From Bacteroidales bacterium (GTDB taxonomy: Bacteria > Bacteroidota > Bacteroidia > Bacteroidales > UBA3824): a stretch of 57,440 nt of DNA. Below the pieces are notes generated by a model that was not told the origin of the DNA, made no database searches, and worked only from the letters and a program-made list of their open reading frames with translations. Location: contig JAFPYR010000024.1 of NCBI GenBank assembly GCA_017412115.1, forward strand, positions 1-57,440. The letters are read 5' to 3'. The translations under genes and the position numbers were made by a program. This document shows, one piece after another, positions 7,569 through 15,842 of this stretch; the stretch's first letter is position 1, and the number at the start of each line of letters is the position of its first letter.

Positions 7569-9314
7569 TAAATATTCTCTTACGTTATCTTCCAATTTCG
7601 GACTTAAAACCTCATAAACCATTCTGTTATAAGCGTTTAAGAATTTAATATGCTCTTTTGTTAAAAGTTCCTTTACGATAGGGCGTGTGTCAATATGGCA
7701 AAGTGTCATCGTTTTGAATTCTAAAAATCCTTCGTAACTGCTTTTTACAACTTCCAACATATTTTCGTGTCGGATACCGTATTGATTTTCAATGTATAAG
7801 CCCGGTTCATCAGTTATAATCATGCCCGGTTCAAAGGCTACGGCATTGTTTTTCTTGCTTGAAGTCGAAAACGCATGAGGTCCTTCATGACAGTTTAAGC
7901 AATATCCAACTCCGTGTCCTGTACCGTGTCCGAAATCGAGTCCGTACTGCCAAAGTGCCTGACGTGCCAAAACGTCAAGTCTTGAGCCCGGAGTCCCGAT
8001 CGGAAATTTTTGCATTGCAATGTTCAAATTGCCGATTAGAACCAATGTGTAATCCCTTGCAAAATTTTCGGGAAATTTTCCCGTCGGTATAGTTCGTGTA
8101 ACATCTGTTGTGCCCAATAAATATTGTCCGCCCGAATCTACGAGATAAACGCCGTCTTTTTCAATCGTTAAATTCTCCTTTTCCGAGGGCGCAAAATGCG
8201 GCATTGCGGCATGAGGATTAAATGCTGAAATACATTCAAAACTTTCAAATAAGAAGGTTTTGGATTTTTTCCTTTCTTCCAAAAGTATTTGAGCGGCAGA
8301 GAGTTCCGTCATTTTTACGCCCTCTGCTAAGTTTTTTTCAAAGCGGAAGAAAAATCTTTCTAACGCCAAACCGTCTTCAATCATCGAAAGATTCATATTT
8401 TTGAGTTCGGTTGGATTTTTTTTCGCTTTTAATAGTTGCACGGGCGAGGGCTTGTCTATGATTTTGCATGAGGCAGCAACCGAAGAATACAACAAAGAAT
8501 TTACAGTGTTGCCATCAAGCATTATACTTTTTTGTTTTAATGCTGACAAATAATCACAAACCGAGTCATATTCTTTAGTGTCAATGTTTAAACCGCTTAA
8601 ATATTTTTCGATTTCAGGAGAAAGACGTTTTTTATGGATAAAAAGTGTAGTTTTAATGTCTTTTTCTATTAATAAAAACGAGCGGAAAACGGGGCAAAAA
8701 TCAATGTCTGAGGCTCTTAAATTTAGAGTCCAAGCAATATCGTCAAGAGCTGCTGTCAAAAATACATCGGCTTTGTATTTTTCCATAACCTCTTGAATTT
8801 CAGATAATTTTTTTTGATAACTCTTTCCTGAATATTTTTCGTCCAAAATGAACATTTGGGAGAAAAATATCTCTGGTTTTTCTTTCCAAACATCTGAAGA
8901 TAAGTCTGTTGCATTGTTTACCGTTATGTTTGAAAATTTGTTTTTGAAATCGAAATATGCGTTAGCCGAAAGGAGTTCGCCGTTAAAAGCAATTGAATCG
9001 CCGGCTTTGAGATTTTTTTTCAAATAATTGATATATGTAAATTCCGGTTTTCCTTCTTTGTTCATTAAAGAGAATCCTGAATTTTTCAACTCTTTTTCGC
9101 CTGAGAGAAAAAATCTTGAATCTGTCCAAAGTCCTGCAAATGATTGTGTTACGATTACAGTCGCATTATCTCCCGTAAAACCCGTCAAGGCTTTTATGAA
9201 CATGAAATCTTTTGGAATATACTCACTGCCGTGAGGATCGGTATTAAAAACGATATATGCGGTTATGTTTCTGATTTTCAACTCTTTGCGTAGAGTATCA
9301 AGCATTACGTTCAT
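7545..9314 (-). CDS. pepP: Xaa-Pro aminopeptidase (M24B)
   Basis: This enzyme removes the N-terminal residue from peptides with proline in second position. Two creatinase-type N-terminal domains (about residues 1-300) precede the pita-bread catalytic domain. The metal ligands are visible: Asp in YLVDSGGQYLLGTTDVTRT (two Asp), His in FGHGTGHGVGYCLNCHEGP, Glu in MIITDEPGLY and Glu in IRHENMLEV. The length of 589 is that of the three-domain eukaryotic-like aminopeptidase P common in Bacteroidota. There is no signal peptide, so it is cytoplasmic. The start overlaps the stop of the upstream membrane protein gene by one base (TAATG type). Confidence 0.92.
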   Translation of the reverse strand: MNVMLDTLRKELKIRNITAYIVFNTDPHGSEYIPKDFMFIKALTGFTGDNATVIVTQSFAGLWTDSRFFLSGEKELKNSGFSLMNKEGKPEFTYINYLKKNLKAGDSIAFNGELLSANAYFDFKNKFSNITVNNATDLSSDVWKEKPEIFFSQMFILDEKYSGKSYQKKLSEIQEVMEKYKADVFLTAALDDIAWTLNLRASDIDFCPVFRSFLLIEKDIKTTLFIHKKRLSPEIEKYLSGLNIDTKEYDSVCDYLSALKQKSIMLDGNTVNSLLYSSVAASCKIIDKPSPVQLLKAKKNPTELKNMNLSMIEDGLALERFFFRFEKNLAEGVKMTELSAAQILLEERKKSKTFLFESFECISAFNPHAAMPHFAPSEKENLTIEKDGVYLVDSGGQYLLGTTDVTRTIPTGKFPENFARDYTLVLIGNLNIAMQKFPIGTPGSRLDVLARQALWQYGLDFGHGTGHGVGYCLNCHEGPHAFSTSSKKNNAVAFEPGMIITDEPGLYIENQYGIRHENMLEVVKSSYEGFLEFKTMTLCHIDTRPIVKELLTKEHIKFLNAYNRMVYEVLSPKLEDNVREYLKERTAEI

Positions 9315-9805
9315 TATAAAAGTTTTTTATGATAAGTTTTATCTGCTTCAAGAAAAGTTTCCAATACTTTTTTCTTGAAGTATTTGTTTAATCTGATGTA
9401 TGAAATGAAAAAATTAATAAGATAAACTGTCCAAATTATTATAAACGTTAGGATTCTCCAAGTCGGTTCGCCGGTGTATGCTACTGCCGGTATCAGACTG
9501 AAAATTAGACACAACAGAAATACTTCCGTAAATTCGTATTTGCCTGAAACGGAGATTTGTCCCAAATTTTTATCAACACTGAGGCTGCATTTTTTTATGC
9601 CGTTAAACCTATTGAAACCGTTCCAAATAAAACGATACCAACTTCCTGAAAATTCATATTGCATATTATGTCTCCACCTTTTATTCATGTAAGCTTTTTC
9701 CAAATCGGGTTTTACGCTGTCAAAAAGGCGGCGTGAAAACTCTTGAGGACTAAGCCTTGAATAAATTTCAAATTTCGACCGATAATGCAACAGCGGAACG
9801 AACAT
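9314..9805 (-). CDS. Small two-helix membrane protein, unknown function
   Basis: The 163-residue protein has a basic, aromatic N-terminal half (RWRHNMQYEF, SWYRFIWNGFNRF) followed by two adjacent hydrophobic segments at about residues 92-110 (VFLLCLIFSLIPAVAY) and 117-137 (ILTFIIIWTVYLINFFISYI) and a basic tail. I do not recognise a family. It precedes pepP with a one-base overlap and is preceded by its own promoter, so the two form a short operon. Nothing in it suggests an enzyme. Confidence 0.7.
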   Translation of the reverse strand: MFVPLLHYRSKFEIYSRLSPQEFSRRLFDSVKPDLEKAYMNKRWRHNMQYEFSGSWYRFIWNGFNRFNGIKKCSLSVDKNLGQISVSGKYEFTEVFLLCLIFSLIPAVAYTGEPTWRILTFIIIWTVYLINFFISYIRLNKYFKKKVLETFLEADKTYHKKLL

Positions 9806-9853
9806 TTTTTTTCTTTTTAGTTTAACGTTTTTTAGTGATGAATAATTTTAAAG

Positions 9854-9885
9854 CAAAAGTATAGAAAAAGTATGATTTAAACAAA
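9854..9885 (-). promoter_or_regulatory. Promoter for the membrane protein-pepP operon
   Basis: On the minus strand TTTG (9882-9885), a 20-nt spacer and TACTTTTG (9854-9861). It separates this pair from the sigma-factor operon upstream. Confidence 0.7.
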
Positions 9886-9892
9886 AAAAATC

Positions 9893-10387
9893 TTATTCGT
9901 TTTTGTAACTTTTTCCGAAACTGCCGTTAGCTTTCTGTTTTTCAGCAACTATCTTGCGGCGGAATTCGTGTTCCAAGCAATAATAGTGCATAATTTTTGA
10001 CGCCGGAAAAAGTTTTTGTAATTCATTATAAAAAGCATTCTTCGCTGCTAATTCTTCTTTGTCCAATTCAAACCATTTGTCCATGATAGTTTTGCACTGA
10101 CAATTTTTAAGTGTATGAATATCAGTGGATTTCGGATTGAAAAGTTTGCGTCTGGCCTCGCCCAAACTATCGAGTATGCCGTCGTATTTGTTGTAAACGG
10201 GCCAAAATTTTTGAGCTTCTTCTACTGTCAGCCCCAATTCCGTGGAAATATATGCAATTTTTTCAGCTTTAAATTGCTGTTTTCTTTGTTGCCAACTATT
10301 CTCAGGATTATCTTGTGCGTTAAGGTTGTTTACCGCTGACAATAAAAAAAATATTAAAAAAAGTTTTTTAATAATCATAATTTTCAT
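9893..10387 (-). CDS. Spy/LTXXQ-like periplasmic protein in sigma-factor operon
   Basis: A signal peptide (hydrophobic core IIKKLFLIFFLLSA, cleavage after LNAQ) exports this 164-residue protein. The mature part is helical and charged, with ISTELGLTVEEAQKFWPVYNKYD in the position of the L-T-x-x-Q motif of Spy/CpxP chaperones; family detection is by pattern. A second Met lies three codons in. The start overlaps the putative anti-sigma gene by 20 bp, so translation is coupled. In Bacteroidota, proteins of this kind often follow an ECF sigma/anti-sigma pair, suggesting envelope stress or metal sensing, but the signal is not known. Confidence 0.65.
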   Translation of the reverse strand: MKIMIIKKLFLIFFLLSAVNNLNAQDNPENSWQQRKQQFKAEKIAYISTELGLTVEEAQKFWPVYNKYDGILDSLGEARRKLFNPKSTDIHTLKNCQCKTIMDKWFELDKEELAAKNAFYNELQKLFPASKIMHYYCLEHEFRRKIVAEKQKANGSFGKSYKNE

Positions 10388-10757
10388 AAAAGGTTATAGG
10401 AGATGGATATTCGTTCATTATTTCTATCAAATTGCTTTTATCCGTAGCTAATTTGTCTTCTTCAGTGTAATAGAGAACTTTTATGTCTGTATTTTTTGTT
10501 GCTAAATCGTTTTGGTAATCTTCCCAAAAATCCGAATTTTCCATTTTATAATTTTCCTTGTTCGCGGAATTTTCAAGAACTTCGATGTAAAAAATCCCGA
10601 ATCCTATGAAAACAGCTGCTGCGTATGTTAAAAATCTTAATATACGCATTTTCCCTTTATTTTGGTGGGATTGCTCAAAATCAATGCGGTCCATGATTTT
10701 GTCCGGCAAACTCTCAAAATAGTCTTTAGGTATGTCATATTTTATATTCATAGTCAT
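10368..10757 (-). CDS. Putative anti-sigma factor, single-pass membrane protein
   Basis: The 129-residue protein has a cytoplasmic stretch of about 35 residues starting with YDIPKDYFESLPDKIMDRI, a form frequent in Bacteroidota proteins that follow ECF sigma genes. One membrane helix follows at about residues 39-60 (RFLTYAAAVFIGFGIFYI), then an acidic periplasmic part. It lacks the zinc-binding HxxxCxxC anti-sigma motif. The start could also be the Met two codons downstream (10751). Position between the sigma factor (60 bp upstream) and the Spy-like protein is the main reason for the call. Confidence 0.6.
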   Translation of the reverse strand: MTMNIKYDIPKDYFESLPDKIMDRIDFEQSHQNKGKMRILRFLTYAAAVFIGFGIFYIEVLENSANKENYKMENSDFWEDYQNDLATKNTDIKVLYYTEEDKLATDKSNLIEIMNEYPSPITFYENYDY

Positions 10758-10817
10758 ATCAGATGGTTTTATACTTTTTAGACTACAGAAAATGGATTTA
10801 GTTTAACTTATTATGTT

Positions 10818-11372
10818 TTATTCCGTAAGGATTTTTTCTATTTTTTTTACGGCGTGATGATACGAGGCTTTTAGTGCTCCTACTGAGGTTTGAAGTTCTT
10901 GTGCCATATCGTCGTATTTCATTTCTTTGAAATATTTCATTTCAAAGACAAGTCTTTGTTTTTTAGGTAATTGGCTGACTGCTGAAAGTAATTTTTTCTC
11001 GATTTGTTCGCTGTTGTCGCCTTGAAGCGAGCCAATGGAGCAGATGTCCAAATGTAAGGTATCATCGTCTAACGACATAGCTGTATTTTTTTGTGAAGAC
11101 CTAATGTGGGAGAAGGCTTCGTTTGAAGCGATTTTGAAAAGCCACGTGTAAAGATTAGCCTCCAAACGGAATTTGTCCAACGCACGCCATGCCTTTACGA
11201 AAGTGTTTTGTAAAATATCGTCGGTCTCTTCGTGTGTATTGACAATTGCCCGTATGCGGCTGTACAGCTGTTTAGAAAACTGTTTGACGATAATTCTGAA
11301 CGCTGTTTCTTTGGTTTTACCGTTGTTGAACATTTTCAAAATTTCCTCGTCTGAAAATATTTTTTCCTCCAT
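10818..11372 (-). CDS. RNA polymerase ECF sigma factor
   Basis: The protein shows sigma-70 region 2 (about residues 15-85: HEETDDILQNTFVKAWRAL, TWLFKIASNEAFSHIR) and region 4 (about 120-180: QLPKKQRLVFEMKYFKEM, YDDMAQELQTSVGALKASY), and lacks region 3, as in ECF factors. An upstream in-frame ATG at 11408 was rejected because a consensus -7 element lies at 11397-11404; the ATG at 11372 gives MEEKIFSDEEIL. It directs transcription of its own regulon, probably including the two downstream genes; the target promoter cannot be read from one site. Confidence 0.9.
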   Translation of the reverse strand: MEEKIFSDEEILKMFNNGKTKETAFRIIVKQFSKQLYSRIRAIVNTHEETDDILQNTFVKAWRALDKFRLEANLYTWLFKIASNEAFSHIRSSQKNTAMSLDDDTLHLDICSIGSLQGDNSEQIEKKLLSAVSQLPKKQRLVFEMKYFKEMKYDDMAQELQTSVGALKASYHHAVKKIEKILTE

Positions 11373-11396
11373 AGTAGTCTTTAAAATATTACGCCC

Positions 11397-11428
11397 CAAA
11401 GATAACAATTAAAAAAAATAAAATTCAA
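11397..11428 (-). promoter_or_regulatory. Promoter for the ECF sigma operon
   Basis: On the minus strand TTG (11426-11428), a 21-nt spacer and TATCTTTG (11397-11404). This is the housekeeping form, so basal expression does not need the ECF factor itself. Confidence 0.7.
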
Positions 11429-11503
11429 GAAAAATTGTTAAAAAAATCGTAATTCCTTCGGGGCGTATTTCCTTATTTTTTTTGAGGAAATGTTTTGCTT
11501 TTG

Positions 11504-12430
11504 TTAAAAAATCAGCTCGTCCAACTGTTTAACGCTTGATGCGCCTACGATTACCGTTGTAACGTTTTTGTTTTTTAACACGAAATCCAAAGCGTATTGT
11601 GCCGGAGTGAGTCCTAATTTGTCAGCCTCTTTTTTGAATTGAAGCAATTTATCAATCATTTCGGGTGTTAGATCGGCTTTTTTTAGGAAAAAATCTTTTG
11701 CCATGCGGGAATCTTCAGGAATACCGTTGAGATATTTTCCCGTTAAAAGTCCCTGAGCCAAAGGCGAAAAGGCAGCAAATCCTACACCAGAGGTTTCGCA
11801 TTGCGGCAAAATATCTTCTTCTGGTTCGCGGCTTAACATATTATATTTGCCCTGATAGAGTAAACAATGTACATCTCTGTCTGACAGATATTTATACGCA
11901 AATTCAGCTTTGTCGGCAGGGTATTTTGAAATTCCTACGTACAAGGCTTTGCCCGAGCGTACAATATCAACAAGGGTTTGAAGAGTTTCTTCGAGGGGTG
12001 TTTCAGGATCGTAACGGTGCGAATAAAAAATATCAACATAATCAAGTTTCATACGCTTTAAACTGTTATCGATTCCCGCCATTAAATGTTTGCGCGAATT
12101 GAACTCACCGAAAGGTCCTTCCCACATATCGTGTCCGGCTTTTGAGGCGATAAACATTTCATCACGATAGGGCCTAAAATCTTTTTCATAAATTACTCCG
12201 AAGGTTTCCTCCGCTGAGCCGTATGAGGGACCGTAATTGTCGGCAAGGTCAAAATAATTTATGCCTTTGTCAAATGCGAAACGCATAATCTTGCGGCTGT
12301 TGTCAAGGGTATTAACATCGCCGAAATTGTGCCAGAAGCCTAAGGCAATTTTTGATAGTTTTACACCGCTTTTACCGGCTCTGCGGTATTCCATTGCGCT
12401 GTAACGGTTTTGGTCTGCTGAATAAATCAT
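11504..12430 (-). CDS. Aldo/keto reductase (YghZ-like), short C-terminus
   Basis: The sequence follows the YghZ/Gpr (glyceraldehyde-3-phosphate reductase-like) branch of NADPH aldo/keto reductases: AMEYRRAGKSGVKLSKIALGF at the start, YFDLADNYGPSYGSAEE with the catalytic Asp and Tyr, the Lys in FIASKAGHDM, the His in IFYSHRYDPETPLEE, and SPLAQGLLTGKYLNG. It stops after VIVGASSVKQLDELIF, about 30 residues before relatives end, immediately at a run of six T residues. It may be a natural short form or a frameshift; the core and cofactor site are intact. It has its own promoter. Confidence 0.85.
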   Translation of the reverse strand: MIYSADQNRYSAMEYRRAGKSGVKLSKIALGFWHNFGDVNTLDNSRKIMRFAFDKGINYFDLADNYGPSYGSAEETFGVIYEKDFRPYRDEMFIASKAGHDMWEGPFGEFNSRKHLMAGIDNSLKRMKLDYVDIFYSHRYDPETPLEETLQTLVDIVRSGKALYVGISKYPADKAEFAYKYLSDRDVHCLLYQGKYNMLSREPEEDILPQCETSGVGFAAFSPLAQGLLTGKYLNGIPEDSRMAKDFFLKKADLTPEMIDKLLQFKKEADKLGLTPAQYALDFVLKNKNVTTVIVGASSVKQLDELIF

Positions 12431-12463
12431 TTTCTATTTTCTTTTAAAGCATTATTTTTTTGC

Positions 12464-12495
12464 CAAAATTATCAAAAAAAAAAAATACTGCCAAA
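12464..12495 (-). promoter_or_regulatory. Promoter for the aldo/keto reductase gene
   Basis: On the minus strand TTTG (12492-12495), a 20-nt spacer and TAATTTTG (12464-12471). It is divergent from the gdhA promoter. Confidence 0.7.
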
Positions 12496-12558
12496 TTTTA
12501 ATTCCTATTAATGAAGAAAAACTTGTTACGTATTTTACGTAAAAGCCGCCGAAATAGT

Positions 12559-12588
12559 TTTGCGAATAAGAAAAACTATATACTTTTG
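12559..12588 (+). promoter_or_regulatory. Promoter for gdhA
   Basis: TTTG (12559-12562), an 18-nt spacer and TACTTTTG (12581-12588), with the start codon 54 nt further on. Confidence 0.65.
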
Positions 12589-12603
12589 CCACGTCGAAAA
12601 TAA

Positions 12604-13998
<1,395 letters not shown>

Positions 13999-14026
13999 TT
14001 TTAATATCAGATATTTTTAGAAACTA

Positions 14027-14063
14027 AAAAACGGCTGTCAAAATTTTGGCAGCCGTTTTTTTT
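14027..14063 (+). terminator. Terminator after gdhA
   Basis: AAAACGGCTGTCAAAA pairs with TTTTGGCAGCCGTTTT (one G-T pair) and is followed by a long T run. A nearly identical element occurs at 15797-15837. Confidence 0.85.
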
Positions 14064-14079
14064 TATTGCTTTTTGGAAA

Positions 14080-14137
14080 CTGACAAATAGTCATATTGTA
14101 ATCTGTCAAAAAGGCATATTATAACTGACAATTTGTC
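14080..14137 (+). repeat. Three imperfect CTGaCAA direct repeats, operator-like
   Basis: Copies begin at 14080 (ctgacaaatagtcatattg), 14103 (ctgtcaaaaaggcatatta) and 14125 (ctgacaatttgtctt), spaced 23 and 22 nt, i.e. about two helical turns. The third contains the palindrome GACAATTTGTC and the first TGAC-N5-GTCA. They lie just upstream of the 14215 gene. Confidence 0.55.
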
Positions 14138-14214
14138 TTTTTAAATTGTTGGCATGGATTTGGAATATGAGTGGAAATGTTATTAATCGTTAAATTTTAT
14201 AAATAGAAATAAAA

Positions 14215-15180
14215 ATGTCAATAGTACAGGAAAAACAATCGCACGTATTCCCCGGTATCGGATTAGGTGCGTTAGGAGGCTTGGTTATTCAAGGATTTAG
14301 AAGTGATACCGTTGATAAGAAAACTGTTTGTGCTTCAGTTCTTTTAGGTGGAATTTTGGGCGGAGTTATCGGTAAATTGTTTGATTTATCAGATGAAACT
14401 AAATCGAAATCGAATAAAAAAGAACGGGAAAAAAAAACTGATGATTCGATGAAAAAAATTATCGGCAAAGGTGTTGTATATGTGCATTGTGCTGATAAAT
14501 CAAAGTCAAGCGTTAATTATGAAGATATTATTCATAGGGAACTTGAATATACTTATGGTTTTCAATATGCCACAGTGAAAAAGGCATTAGAGATTGCACA
14601 AAAAACAAAATCTGTACAAGAGGTTTTTAATTTTTTTAAGGACGGGAAAAACTCTTTAATTTTCATTGAAAACGATTTTACGCAAGGTGGTTTAAATGCT
14701 AATATATCAAGCTGCTTAAAAGATGGTGCTTATATTGAGTATGGTATTAAAGATAATTATACGAAACTTAAAAATAAAGCAGATTCTTTTATGCAAAAAT
14801 ATTTTTTTGATATTGAAGTAAAATTATTTCCAAAAAACGGTTGGTCGAAAATAGAGGGAGATAAGATTATAAAGTATACAACAACTGAACAAATTGCAAG
14901 TTTATTGGTAGTTATCGGTCATGAACTTTTTATTCATGATAGTCATTTTGAGACAGCAAAGTTATGGAAATTAGGTAAATATCAAGAGTCTATTGCAAAG
15001 GCAGTGGAATATAGAGGTATTAACGGTTATGAAGACCATAAGTTGTATATGCAAAAGAAAAAGTCAAAAATGACTAAATATTTAACTGAATTGAAGAATC
15101 TTGCATATACAGGAAAATTAGGAATCCCGTATAACGAAATTGTAAAAGCTATAAAACGGCATGATGATAACTATAAATAA
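14215..15180 (+). CDS. Unknown protein with glycine-zipper segments and HE-xxx-H motif; possible toxin
   Basis: Residues about 12-30 and 40-56 are glycine-rich hydrophobic segments (GIGLGALGGLVIQGF, LLGGILGGVIGKLF) that could insert in membranes. A Lys/Glu-rich linker follows. The C-terminal domain contains LLVVIGHELFIHDSHF (His236, Glu237, His241, His244) and GYEDHKLYM (His275), a spacing that could bind metal although it is not the classic HExxH. I recall similar H-E-L-[FY]-x-H...DH arrangements in C-terminal domains of Bacteroidota RHS/polymorphic-toxin proteins, but could not test this. The gene overlaps the downstream membrane protein by up to 20 bp. AT-rich codon use differs from gdhA. 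The function is not established. Confidence 0.6.
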   Translation: MSIVQEKQSHVFPGIGLGALGGLVIQGFRSDTVDKKTVCASVLLGGILGGVIGKLFDLSDETKSKSNKKEREKKTDDSMKKIIGKGVVYVHCADKSKSSVNYEDIIHRELEYTYGFQYATVKKALEIAQKTKSVQEVFNFFKDGKNSLIFIENDFTQGGLNANISSCLKDGAYIEYGIKDNYTKLKNKADSFMQKYFFDIEVKLFPKNGWSKIEGDKIIKYTTTEQIASLLVVIGHELFIHDSHFETAKLWKLGKYQESIAKAVEYRGINGYEDHKLYMQKKKSKMTKYLTELKNLAYTGKLGIPYNEIVKAIKRHDDNYK

Positions 15181-15793
15181 TAGACTACTTTTAAAAATTA
15201 ATTTTATCGGTATATTTTTGATTGTTCTTATTATTTTATGCGGAAATAAAATAGCTCCGGGGCGGTATTGTATTTATTACCATCAAGATGGACTTGAAAA
15301 AATAGGTCCTACTGTTTCTGATGAGAATGGGAAATGTGGTTTTTGGGTTGGTCTTGCTCCTATTGATGGTAATGTTTTTTTAGACGAAGCTGGACATTAT
15401 GAAAATAATGAAAAGGAAGGTTTTTGGATTGAGTTTTATGCTTTTCGCTTAAATTCAAAATGTCAAGAAAAAATATATCATAAAGGGATAGTTACTGATA
15501 CATCAAGATTGTTTGATGAATTTGGTAACTTGGAAGAGGTTCGCTGGCATGACGGGAAAGGTCATGTGATTTGGGCAGAGGCTATAGCTCCTAACGGTTC
15601 TCGTTATCCTGCTCATTCAACAGCTTGTCCGAGTGATGAAAGGGCTGAACTTGAAAAAGATTCTCCTACAGATTATCATTATGTCGTGATTAATTCTTGG
15701 ACTAATATAATTGATAAAATTGTTGTAATTATTTCGGTTGTTTTGCTGATTGTAAATTCGGTTTATTTTTTTAGAAAAAGGGAAAAAGTATAG
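15161..15793 (+). CDS. Membrane-anchored protein of unknown function; possible immunity partner
   Basis: The 210-residue protein has a membrane helix at about residues 12-28 (INFIGIFLIVLIILC), an extracytoplasmic domain with YwqK/MORN-like phrases (GKCGFWVGLAPIDG, KEGFWIEFYAF, GNLEEVRWHDGKG), and a second helix at about 184-203 (IIDKIVVIISVVLLIVN) with a basic tail. The start may be the ATG at 15161 or 15164; either overlaps the preceding gene, so the two are translationally coupled. The layout fits an inner-membrane partner of the upstream protein, and the pair is bounded by matching terminators. No homologue is recognised with confidence. Confidence 0.6.
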   Translation: MMITINNRLLLKINFIGIFLIVLIILCGNKIAPGRYCIYYHQDGLEKIGPTVSDENGKCGFWVGLAPIDGNVFLDEAGHYENNEKEGFWIEFYAFRLNSKCQEKIYHKGIVTDTSRLFDEFGNLEEVRWHDGKGHVIWAEAIAPNGSRYPAHSTACPSDERAELEKDSPTDYHYVVINSWTNIIDKIVVIISVVLLIVNSVYFFRKREKV

Positions 15794-15796
15794 TAC

Positions 15797-15837
15797 AAAA
15801 AACGGCTGTCAAGAAAATTTTGACAGCCGTTTTTTTT
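15797..15837. terminator. Bidirectional terminator, near copy of the gdhA terminator
   Basis: AAAACGGCTGTCAA pairs with TTGACAGCCGTTTT, with A and T runs on both sides, so it can end both the 15161 gene and the minus-strand operon ending at 15843. Its stem matches that at 14027-14063 except for one base. Confidence 0.85.
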
Positions 15838-15842
15838 GTCGT

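Noticed and set aside
11373..11408. Longer start for the ECF sigma factor
   Set aside because: The consensus -7 element at 11397-11404 lies inside it, so it would not be transcribed as an intact codon run.
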